Of a stretch of 29,376 nt of DNA, positions 5,510 through 12,535 are shown one piece after another. Numbering within the stretch: position 1 is the stretch's first letter; every line of letters starts with the position of its first letter. The notes under the pieces are model-generated. The model ran no database searches, was not told where the DNA came from, and saw only the letters and a list, made by a program, of their open reading frames with translations. This DNA comes from a virus. The stretch spans positions 1 to 29,376 of IMG/VR virus record IMGVR_UViG_3300035664_000065; one strand, written 5' to 3'. A program made the translations under genes and the position numbers.

Positions 5510-6568
5510 TCAGAGCAGTTGAATTGCTTCAGTTTCTCCTTCGATTTGAGGAGCAGCCCACAATTCAAGAGGGAGTTCATCAAGAGACACAGTAGGAGGA
5601 GTAATCATACCCCCAAACTGAGCGTGAAGCTTCTCACAGTAGAAGTTGATAGGTCCGAGAAACACTTCTTCCATAACCTTGACAATTTCGTCGCGTTCTG
5701 CTTCGATGTCAGATTCGTGCTCGGCATAACTGTTACAAATTACGCGAACCGATTCACCCTTTCGCCAGGCAGATATCGCCCACTTGAGAATGTCTCCAGC
5801 ATAACGATAAGTAAACTGAGAGTCAAGAATCTTGTGTCGGGTTGCAACTCCATCAATAGAGGAGTAATTGTTAGAACCAAACATAGGATTTACTTTAATC
5901 CATTGCTTGATTTCTTCTTTAGTTGTGTTAAAAACTTTGGTTGATTTAGTCTTTCTATCTAGAATAGCGTTTTCAATTGCCGTGATGACAGGTTTGTGAG
6001 CATACCGCGAAGTAATGCCACAGATGTCTAGCAATTCCCTGACAACATCACGAGTCAGAGGAAGACTCTCATCTTCGATAACCAACTTCACAACGTTGAT
6101 GAAGTCATTCTGAACTGCATTTACCGTACCATCAATTGCATTGGCATACAAACCCATCAAACTTAAAGCAGAATTGTGAGAAAGATTGTCGTAAAGTTCG
6201 TTACCGGTATCCTTTCGCACATACAACGCAACAGGAACGGAGTGATAGTTGTTCTCCTTCACTGCCTTCAGAAGGTGACGGTGGTCGAACAAACTCTCAT
6301 TGCCATCGTCATCTACAAAGACACTAAATGGCCACTGTTTGACTGCCCATCCTTCTTTTGTTGATGCGATCAGAACATCCAGATTGCCTTTGGCAAGTTC
6401 AGTCTTGCGGGGATAGTTGGCAGTTGTGGGAACGATTTTGGAAGTTAATCGTGGAACGAAGTTATCGTCAATTAACTGTAGTAGTGGGTATTGAGGTCCG
6501 TCTTCAGCAGTAACCTCAACACTATGAACAGGAAAAACCTGTCCTGAGTGAACTTTAATTTTTTTCAT
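5510..6568 (-). CDS. 352-residue phage protein, possible ParB/sulfiredoxin-like N-terminal domain
   Basis: A soluble protein. Around residues 90-115 it has a segment FDHRHLLKAVKENNYHSVPV that resembles the D-G-x-H-R-L-x-A ... I-P-V core of the ParB N-terminal/sulfiredoxin-like fold, in which the HR pair sits in the active or nucleotide site. The rest is helical with no motif I recognise. If the resemblance is right, it could be a nucleotide-dependent DNA-binding or nuclease-like protein. It is a single-gene unit: a consensus promoter upstream and a terminator downstream. Its base composition is visibly less AT-rich than the oxygenase genes upstream. Function is uncertain. Confidence 0.65.
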   Translation of the reverse strand: MKKIKVHSGQVFPVHSVEVTAEDGPQYPLLQLIDDNFVPRLTSKIVPTTANYPRKTELAKGNLDVLIASTKEGWAVKQWPFSVFVDDDGNESLFDHRHLLKAVKENNYHSVPVALYVRKDTGNELYDNLSHNSALSLMGLYANAIDGTVNAVQNDFINVVKLVIEDESLPLTRDVVRELLDICGITSRYAHKPVITAIENAILDRKTKSTKVFNTTKEEIKQWIKVNPMFGSNNYSSIDGVATRHKILDSQFTYRYAGDILKWAISAWRKGESVRVICNSYAEHESDIEAERDEIVKVMEEVFLGPINFYCEKLHAQFGGMITPPTVSLDELPLELWAAPQIEGETEAIQLL

Positions 6569-6617
6569 TTAGTTTAATGCAATGTGTATTGCCCATCAAT
6601 TGATTGAGCATATGAGT

Positions 6618-6646
6618 ATCATATACCAAAAAGAAGTCTTTGTCAA
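6618..6646 (-). promoter_or_regulatory. sigma70 consensus promoter (TTGACA-N17-TATGAT)
   Basis: -35 TTGACA at 6641-6646, 17-base spacer, -10 TATGAT at 6618-6623 (5/6). It starts right after the intergenic repeat at the end of the oxygenase operon and points at the 352-residue gene, giving a leader of roughly 40 bases. Confidence 0.8.
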
Positions 6647-6647
6647 T

Positions 6648-6662
6648 CCCCTTGTGCCAGTT
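6648..6662 (-). repeat. Intergenic repeat AACTGGCACAAGGGG, copy 2 of 3
   Basis: Identical 15-mer just after the stop of the last oxygenase gene. Unlike the other copies it lacks the pairing CCCCTT arm, so no terminator stem forms; a consensus promoter follows at once. Confidence 0.75.
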
Positions 6663-6663
6663 C

Positions 6664-7149
6664 TCAATCTGGACACTCTACACCATATTTTATGGCAACT
6701 GAAAAGCGGTGTCGATCATAAAAAGATGTTGCTTTATGGAGTAAACTTGCATTAAAAGCAACTAGGCGATTTGGAATAGGTAGAATTCCATAAAGTCTTT
6801 CATCAATAAAAAATTGTGTTTCTCCACCATCATTCAAGTCCCAAGTTTCATTCGGATAATATAGAAATGTAACTTCTTCGCTACCCCCATCAGTATGGAA
6901 ATAAGGATTTTCTGATGGAGCAAAACAATTTATGTACATTCTATACAATTTGAGATTTGTAACTAATCCCTTAAGTTTAGTTTCAAATAGATTATAAATT
7001 GGTTCAGTTTCTGAAATATTATGTATCATTCCAGTAGGTGGATGATTCTCATCGTCTGCTTCACCATAAATGTACACAGAAGATTTACAATATTCTAGGA
7101 CAAAATTAAATTCTTCTTGTGATAGAAAATTATCGGTTACTTCAATCAT
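6664..7149 (-). CDS. 2OG-Fe(II) oxygenase, pair A copy 2
   Basis: 161 residues. Fe ligands HxD (H85, D87, in PYFHTDGG) and a distal H138, followed ten residues later by R148, fit the double-stranded beta-helix dioxygenases that use 2-oxoglutarate and O2; R148 would bind the co-substrate. The core between (FLYYPNETWDLNDGGETQFF) is typical of prolyl-4-hydroxylase-like members, which act on proteins. It is a clear paralog of the next gene upstream (shared FLYYPNETWDL, DGGET, PIPNRL, RHRFS and AIKYG blocks), lacking about 35 residues in its first half. The ATG at 7149 makes ATGA with the upstream stop; a GTG at 7155 is less likely. Substrate unknown. Confidence 0.85.
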   Translation of the reverse strand: MIEVTDNFLSQEEFNFVLEYCKSSVYIYGEADDENHPPTGMIHNISETEPIYNLFETKLKGLVTNLKLYRMYINCFAPSENPYFHTDGGSEEVTFLYYPNETWDLNDGGETQFFIDERLYGILPIPNRLVAFNASLLHKATSFYDRHRFSVAIKYGVECPD

Positions 7150-7736
7150 ATGCACCCCTCATAATGAATGCCGTACTTTATGGCAATTGAAAAACGATGC
7201 CGATTACGAAAGGGTGTTGCCGTATGTTCTAAATTAGCATCAAATGAAATTAAACGATTGGGGATTGGTGGGATACCATAAAATCCCCCATCAATAAAAA
7301 ATTTGGTTTCTCCACCATCATCTAAGTCCCAAGTTTCATTTGGATAATATAGAAATGTAGTTCCAACCTCCCCATCGGTATGAAAATAAGACTTTTCTAA
7401 TGCGGCAAAACAATTGATGTAAATTCTTGTAATATCTTTTGATTTGTACTGTGGAAATCGAGTTTCTATTGAACTTGAAAATAGATCAAACATTTTTTTT
7501 TGATTTATAATTTTCGTAGGGTCTCCTCCAATTAAATGAGATTCTTCTGGTAATGGATTATCTTCGGTGTAGTGATAAACTTCATGAACTAATCCAGTAC
7601 AGTATTTAAAATTAGTCACAGAATTAGAGTCTGAACCTCCACCTTCACCATAAAAATAAGATGCTTTGATGCAATAGTCTAATATAAAATTATATTCTTC
7701 TTTGGTAAAAAAATTATCATAAACATCAATACTCAT
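7146..7736 (-). CDS. 2OG-Fe(II) oxygenase, pair A copy 1
   Basis: 196 residues. The HTD motif (H119, D121), distal H171 and R181 give a complete active site; the ligand spacing (52 residues from first to second His) almost equals that of its downstream paralog (53). It differs from that paralog by an extra Gly/Ser-rich and polar stretch (about residues 32-80), which probably lines the substrate entrance. Prolyl-4-hydroxylase-like by overall pattern, so a protein substrate (phage fibre or host protein) is a reasonable guess. ATGA overlaps join it to both neighbours. Confidence 0.87.
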   Translation of the reverse strand: MSIDVYDNFFTKEEYNFILDYCIKASYFYGEGGGSDSNSVTNFKYCTGLVHEVYHYTEDNPLPEESHLIGGDPTKIINQKKMFDLFSSSIETRFPQYKSKDITRIYINCFAALEKSYFHTDGEVGTTFLYYPNETWDLDDGGETKFFIDGGFYGIPPIPNRLISFDANLEHTATPFRNRHRFSIAIKYGIHYEGCI

Positions 7737-8389
7737 ATTGATTCATCTCCGTACTGCAAAACCTTAAGATTCATAGCAATTGTTATACGAGGATAATCTT
7801 CAGTATAAACACAAGGATTAACTGAATGTTTAAGATATGATGGAAACATTATGAAATCTCCTTCTTCAATTTCCGGTTCATATTTACTATTATATTGATT
7901 CCTACCAAACTCAAGTGAAAAGCATCTTAATTGCTCTAGAGGGTCTCTAAAAATAGGAGGTTTATGTCTGGATTTATCAAATGAAAGAAAATGAATACAC
8001 GAAAAATGAACCGTATTAAAAGGTCCACTTAGATGATCGTGCTCTTCTTGATATTCTCCATCAGTATAGCAATTGTACCATATCTCATCAATCATAATTT
8101 GATATGTTGAGTCAAAAAAACTATCAAGACATTTTGCGTATTTTTTTTCTAAAATTGATTGATATGTATTGTCTTCTCCAAAAAAGATTTCGTTTCCGGA
8201 TTTTTCTCCAGAGAAAGATGTCTTAAGTTTATGAGTAAACCATCCTTCAGGAATCGGAAGCTCCTCAGAATCTTTGAGAATCTTTGGAACTAACATTTCT
8301 TTTATTTCATCATTATTTTCAACTTTACTGTGAAAAAATGATATTGGAAAAATAGGAATCCTACTTTGCTTATCAAAATTTTTATCCAT
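7733..8389 (-). CDS. 2OG-Fe(II) oxygenase-like protein, pair B copy 2
   Basis: 218 residues. The C-terminal half has the marks of the small phage 2OG-FeII oxygenases: YTDGEYQEEHDHLSGPF with H117/H119, then GDFIMFPSYLKHSVNPC with distal H188 and R201 in PRITIAMNL. The first ligand site reads H-D-H rather than a clean HxD, so the carboxylate ligand may be shifted or replaced, as appears common in this subfamily. Related in layout to the next gene upstream. GGAG lies about nine bases before the ATG. The stop joins the following oxygenase by ATGA. Confidence 0.82.
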   Translation of the reverse strand: MDKNFDKQSRIPIFPISFFHSKVENNDEIKEMLVPKILKDSEELPIPEGWFTHKLKTSFSGEKSGNEIFFGEDNTYQSILEKKYAKCLDSFFDSTYQIMIDEIWYNCYTDGEYQEEHDHLSGPFNTVHFSCIHFLSFDKSRHKPPIFRDPLEQLRCFSLEFGRNQYNSKYEPEIEEGDFIMFPSYLKHSVNPCVYTEDYPRITIAMNLKVLQYGDESI

Positions 8390-9074
8390 TCACACAATCT
8401 CCAATTTTTACTTTAATATTTCCAGAAATACTTATTCTATAGTCGTCAGAAGTATAAAATGGATAAACACTATGATTTAACCAGGATGGAAACATTACCA
8501 TAGTTCCCTCCCAAGTTTTATCTATAAACAAAGGCAAAGTCTCCATTTCCCCATCTGGAGAGATGAACTGAAATTCAAATAAAGAATTTAAGGATTCATT
8601 TGAATTTTTACAATTTTTATGATTTAACTCATTTGTTAAATCATAAGGAATACGCATCCAAATTACAAATGAATAATCTCCTGCGTGAGAATGTCTTGGA
8701 TTAAATTCGTATTTTTTTTGTAAGTTAATCCAAAGACTTTCAAGTTCATAATTAACTTCCTTCTCAAAAAAATCACTATCGTGGTCAAATTTTTTGACAG
8801 GATTTAATTGCTCATCCTCTATTACTTGAAAATAACCTTTAGCAACCTCAATGGAAAAATCCTCAATTAAATGTGAGGATTTAGTGGAAAGTTTATATTC
8901 TTCTTCAATATTTCCCGCCAAGTATTCATTCCATTTTTTAAGATTAGATTTATTCTCCAAAATAAAATCTACATCTTCATTTATTTTTTCAAGTATATCC
9001 TCAGGAACTTTTGTCCTAACATAGTATAAGGATGTGATTGGTTCGGCATATATTTTTAATTGCTCTTGGTTCAT
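8382..9074 (-). CDS. 2OG-Fe(II) oxygenase-like protein, pair B copy 1
   Basis: 230 residues. A helical N-terminal half (about residues 1-115) precedes the jelly-roll part: FNPRHSHAGDYSFVIWMRIP with H128/H130, then GTMVMFPSWLNHSVYPFYTS with distal H201, and R213 in DYRISISGN. This is the pattern of the 2OG-FeII oxygenases often seen in T4-like cyanophages. First gene of the four-gene oxygenase operon, driven by an extended -10 promoter just upstream; overlaps the next gene by 8 bases. Very AT-rich compared with the adjacent helicase gene. Confidence 0.82.
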   Translation of the reverse strand: MNQEQLKIYAEPITSLYYVRTKVPEDILEKINEDVDFILENKSNLKKWNEYLAGNIEEEYKLSTKSSHLIEDFSIEVAKGYFQVIEDEQLNPVKKFDHDSDFFEKEVNYELESLWINLQKKYEFNPRHSHAGDYSFVIWMRIPYDLTNELNHKNCKNSNESLNSLFEFQFISPDGEMETLPLFIDKTWEGTMVMFPSWLNHSVYPFYTSDDYRISISGNIKVKIGDCVNG

Positions 9075-9096
9075 ATCTAATTAACTTCATCATCTA

Positions 9097-9105
9097 ATTA
9101 TACCA
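9097..9105 (-). promoter_or_regulatory. Extended -10 promoter (TGGTATAAT) of the oxygenase operon
   Basis: Perfect TATAAT (9097-9102) with TG one base upstream, lying between the stop of the helicase gene and the ATG at 9074. No -35 match is seen at 16-18 bases. Confidence 0.6.
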
Positions 9106-9107
9106 CA

Positions 9108-10343
9108 TCAGCGGGTGATGGTGCTGATTGCCACGTCACCCTTCTGGAAGATAATGTCCACCACGTTCTGGACCTTCTGTGCGGTGCTCGTAGATGCCTT
9201 GTCAAAGGTCGGGCAGACCACCAGACCATAGGATTTGGTGTAGGAGTCCAGAGCACCCGCCTGAAGGGCACCAGAGCGGATCCCAGCGGCATCCTGGGGG
9301 TGCAGGCGCAGCGTCCTACCGACCGTTTGACCGATGCCCACGATGTCCATAGAACGCATAAACACAACCGCTTCCAGAGCAGAGATGTTGATGCCTTCTG
9401 CCAGAATGCTGTGATGAAGAACCACAAACTTCTTGTCGGCATCCTTACCCCACTCATTCAGAGTGTCAAAGAACACCTCACGGTTGACTTTCTGACCGTC
9501 AATAAATGCACCGTGCTTGGAAGTAATGTGCATCACGGAATAACCCTCTTCTGCCAGTTGTTCGGCAAAGTCAGATTCGGACAGAAGTTGAATGATATTC
9601 TTGGTAGTCTTGGCACAAATCAGAATCTTATCAACAGGATTATCCTGAATAATCTCAAGCAGATACTCACAGTCCCGTTGACCCACATCCTCACCTTTGA
9701 TGGAAAGACGAAGTTGCTTGGCAATCACCTTAGGAGGAATGATATAACCGTTCTGCACCAGTTGAGGAGCAGGAACCTTGGCAATAATCTGACCGTAAAC
9801 ATCAACGTCATTCATACCTGCCTTACCCACAACGGTAGAATATTTGGGAGTTGCGGTGAAGAAATAGCAACGCTTTGCCTCCGCAGAAAAATGCTCTACG
9901 GCAGGAAAGAAGTGACGTTGAATGCTATTGTGTGCCTCGTCAAAGTAGATCGTATCCACATCCACATCTGCCTTGGCAAGTTGACCCAAAGAGTTGTAGG
10001 TGGTGAAAATCAGTTTGTTCTGAGTGCTGCTATTGACAAACCAATTGATTTTTGAAGGATTGGTAGAAACAAAGTGATGAGTCTCACCACTATGAACGTG
10101 CATCACGGCAGCATTCGTGATAAACTCAAGATACTCAGAAGAAAGTTGTTCGGCAAGCAGAATGCGAGGAGCAACCACAACAATCACTTTGTTGGTGGCA
10201 TTCTCAAACTGCTTCGAAGCATCAAAGATACCAACGTTGGTTTTACCACCGCCGGTAGGGAACACACAAATACCTTTAGAATGCTGCTGGAGAGCATCAA
10301 GGGCATCTTGCTGGTGAGGACGAAGTTGAATCACGAATCTCAT
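9108..10343 (-). CDS. SF2 DNA/RNA helicase (DEAH-type, UvsW-like)
   Basis: 411 residues with the two RecA-like lobes of superfamily 2. Lobe 1: LRPHQQDAL (7-15), Walker A PTGGGKT (29-35), VAPRILLAEQ (58-67), DEAH (135-138), TAT (163-165). Lobe 2: SILAEGINI (312-320, motif V) and GQTVGRTLR (338-346, motif VI with arginine fingers). All motifs are intact, so an ATP-driven translocase is expected. It is smaller than T4 UvsW (about 500 residues) and might instead be a type III restriction-helicase relative; roles in branch migration, replication restart or defence evasion are inference. More GC-rich than its neighbours. It has its own extended -10 promoter and lies downstream of a terminator. Confidence 0.9.
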   Translation of the reverse strand: MRFVIQLRPHQQDALDALQQHSKGICVFPTGGGKTNVGIFDASKQFENATNKVIVVVAPRILLAEQLSSEYLEFITNAAVMHVHSGETHHFVSTNPSKINWFVNSSTQNKLIFTTYNSLGQLAKADVDVDTIYFDEAHNSIQRHFFPAVEHFSAEAKRCYFFTATPKYSTVVGKAGMNDVDVYGQIIAKVPAPQLVQNGYIIPPKVIAKQLRLSIKGEDVGQRDCEYLLEIIQDNPVDKILICAKTTKNIIQLLSESDFAEQLAEEGYSVMHITSKHGAFIDGQKVNREVFFDTLNEWGKDADKKFVVLHHSILAEGINISALEAVVFMRSMDIVGIGQTVGRTLRLHPQDAAGIRSGALQAGALDSYTKSYGLVVCPTFDKASTSTAQKVQNVVDIIFQKGDVAISTITR

Positions 10344-10357
10344 TTGCGTATGAAACT

Positions 10358-10366
10358 ATTATAACA
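10358..10366 (-). promoter_or_regulatory. Extended -10 promoter (TGTTATAAT) of the helicase gene
   Basis: TATAAT (10358-10363) preceded by TG one base upstream, directly after a terminator hairpin and 15 bases before the helicase ATG. No -35 match at the usual distance. Confidence 0.62.
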
Positions 10367-10371
10367 GCAAA

Positions 10372-10393
10372 AAGGGGTCTCACAGGACCCCTT
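10372..10393 (-). terminator. Intrinsic terminator hairpin after the structural genes
   Basis: Minus-strand RNA AAGGGGUC pairs with GACCCCUU (8 bp, six-base loop) and is followed by UUUGC, so the stem end and tail give five U in a row. It ends the late unit whose last gene stops at 10478 and precedes the helicase promoter. Confidence 0.8.
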
Positions 10394-10402
10394 GTGCCAG
10401 TT
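10388..10402 (-). repeat. Intergenic repeat AACTGGCACAAGGGG, copy 3 of 3
   Basis: Identical to the copies at 5484-5498 and 6648-6662; here too its AAGGGG end is one arm of the terminator. About 75 bases of apparently non-coding sequence separate it from the stop of the fibre gene. Confidence 0.75.
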
Positions 10403-10477
10403 CTTAAAGTGTCCTAGTATCTCATCTTCAACGGAGACAAACCTAGTCTACAGAGATTTAGAGATTATGTCAAGCCC

Positions 10478-12499
10478 CTATGGAACTAAAACTGTACTAA
10501 GAACTCCTGCATTACTTACAATTAATCTGTACTTAGTTCCATTAGCAGATGTGAGAATTAAACCAGTAGAAGTGTTTATACCAACAGAAACATCGCCACT
10601 AATCACTCTTGCAGGTCCGTTTACCAGTAATCTTGTTCCTAAGGGATTATCTACGTTTGTGGTTCCAATACCGACTGTACCAAAAACTGTGTCTACTTCT
10701 GAGGCATCAATACCAAGACCAAATCTAATTGAAGTTGTTCCAATTCCTATTCCAGATGAATTAATAACTACGGCATCTTCTGGATTGATTAAATAATCAC
10801 CACCAATATGTAAAGGTTGTAATGGATTTGTATTTCCAATACCAATTCTTTGGTCAAAAAATCCATGATTAGTAACATTAATATCAAAGAAAGTTGATAT
10901 TCCCGAAGTTGCATTTACATTTTCATCACCTCCACCCATGATTTGATTTCCATTAGCATCAAGAAGTCCAGATTGACCTTCTAAAATATAAAGTGTTCTA
11001 ACACTCGTACTGGTTGCTGCTCCAGTTGCAACAATATTTTGAGATACATTTAAAGAAGAAACACTTACATTTCCAGAAACTTGAAGTTTACTTGTAGGAT
11101 TCGTAACACCAATTCCAAGATTTCCTCCATAAGTTAGCGTCATTAATGGACTACTGATATTAGAAGAATCTGGTCCATACAACCAATTAAAATTACCAGT
11201 TCCTACTCCAGCAGCACCATAATGTAAATAGTAATTCAAATTTCCAGTATCATAATTAATAATATCTAAAGACTTAGTTGTACTGGATGGATATAGACCA
11301 GAAGTATTTCCAAACCTTAGAGCACCATTACTTCCGGTAAGAGTTATGTCTCTACCTACTGCAACAATTGCTTCTGCAGTATCACTCGTAACTTGTAATC
11401 TAGATGCAGAACTTCTTCTAATGTGAATATCAGAAGAAGGAGAGTTTGTACCTACTCCAATTGATTCTGCATAAAGTCTGGTGGAAACTGTTGAGATTCC
11501 AATTGAAGAAGTTTGAGATGCAATATGTGTAATACTTACTCTTGCATCAGAAGTTAAATCTCTTGCCGTACTAGCAATACCAACTACATTACCAGTAAGT
11601 TGCCCAACAAATCTAGATGCTGTTACAATACCAGCAGAAGCAGTAATACCTCCAGAATTAATTGTAACTCCACTACCAACAACAATACTTGTTGCGGTTG
11701 CGCTTCCTAGTACAGGAGTTACAAGAGTTGGTGAGGTCGCAAATACATTCGCACCACTACCAGTTTCATCAGATAGTGCCGCTGCTAATTGTGATGATGT
11801 AAAAGAACCTAATGATGTTGTGGTATTATTGGATGTAATCGCACCCGTTAAATTTGGTATATTGGTTGTTGTGGAGGCAGTACCAGTTAGGTTTCCAACA
11901 AAACTAGTTGCCGTAACAATACCACCACTAATTGTGACACCAGTTCCTACTTTAAGTGTGGAGAAAGTAGAAATACCATTTGAATTTACATTTCCTGTTA
12001 GGTTTCCAACAAAACTAGGTGCAGTTAGTATTCCAGTTGTGTTTACATTTCCAGTAAGTGCATCAATAGATAATCCATTTCCAGTAATAGGATCTTGACC
12101 CACCTGTAAAGAATAATTTGGAATATCTGTTCCTATACCTACTTTTGATGTAGTGGAAATAGTTCCTGCGCTAATATACCATCCATCAACCGCAATTGCA
12201 TAAATGCTAGTCAATCCAACGGCACTTCCATAAAATGCCGTGGCACTTACAATTCCCGTAGAGGCATTAAGTGTAATTCCTGAACCAACCCTTACATTAC
12301 TATAAAAAGTAGAAATTCCTGTGATTGTCAGATTCGTTGCCGTAACTAATCCAGTAACCTTTGCGGTTCCGTGAACATCCAAAAACTCTCTAGGAATTGA
12401 TGTTCCAATTCCAACCAGACCATTTGCATTTACAATAAAGTTGTCATTATCAACCTGAACTCCATTTCTAAAGTTAAATGACTTGTTATAATTTGCCAT
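10478..12499 (-). CDS. Virion fibre protein with GIGTxxP repeats
   Basis: 673 residues, low in Cys and rich in Thr, Ser, Gly and Asn. About seven copies of a beta-structured repeat with the core G-I-G-T-x-x-P ... L-x-V-x-G are visible (for example near residues 30, 118, 345, 465, 555), alternating with TGNVxGxAST-type strands (FVGNLTGN appears twice). This is the pattern of trimeric tail-fibre shafts in marine T4-like phages. The C-terminus (GTKYRLIVSNAGVL) is not an S74 chaperone, so trimer formation must depend on another mechanism or partner. Last gene of the late unit, with a late promoter upstream and a terminator downstream. Attachment position on the virion is unknown. Confidence 0.85.
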   Translation of the reverse strand: MANYNKSFNFRNGVQVDNDNFIVNANGLVGIGTSIPREFLDVHGTAKVTGLVTATNLTITGISTFYSNVRVGSGITLNASTGIVSATAFYGSAVGLTSIYAIAVDGWYISAGTISTTSKVGIGTDIPNYSLQVGQDPITGNGLSIDALTGNVNTTGILTAPSFVGNLTGNVNSNGISTFSTLKVGTGVTISGGIVTATSFVGNLTGTASTTTNIPNLTGAITSNNTTTSLGSFTSSQLAAALSDETGSGANVFATSPTLVTPVLGSATATSIVVGSGVTINSGGITASAGIVTASRFVGQLTGNVVGIASTARDLTSDARVSITHIASQTSSIGISTVSTRLYAESIGVGTNSPSSDIHIRRSSASRLQVTSDTAEAIVAVGRDITLTGSNGALRFGNTSGLYPSSTTKSLDIINYDTGNLNYYLHYGAAGVGTGNFNWLYGPDSSNISSPLMTLTYGGNLGIGVTNPTSKLQVSGNVSVSSLNVSQNIVATGAATSTSVRTLYILEGQSGLLDANGNQIMGGGDENVNATSGISTFFDINVTNHGFFDQRIGIGNTNPLQPLHIGGDYLINPEDAVVINSSGIGIGTTSIRFGLGIDASEVDTVFGTVGIGTTNVDNPLGTRLLVNGPARVISGDVSVGINTSTGLILTSANGTKYRLIVSNAGVLSTVLVP

Positions 12500-12516
12500 C
12501 TCGGAGACTTTTTAAG

Positions 12517-12524
12517 TATTTATT
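12517..12524 (-). promoter_or_regulatory. T4-type late promoter (AATAAATA)
   Basis: Minus-strand AATAAATA 18 bases before the ATG of the 673-residue fibre gene, in the 36-base gap after the polyglycine gene; fits the NATAAATA late consensus of T4-like phages. Confidence 0.6.
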
Positions 12525-12535
12525 GAGTTTATTAA

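Noticed and set aside
9098-9457. 119-residue minus-strand frame rich in Arg, Trp and Ser
   Set aside because: Alternative frame inside the GC-richer end of the helicase gene; composition is typical of a frame shadow.
9300-10055. 251-residue plus-strand frame
   Set aside because: Antisense to the intact helicase, whose SF2 motifs are complete; the plus frame shows no domain or ribosome site.
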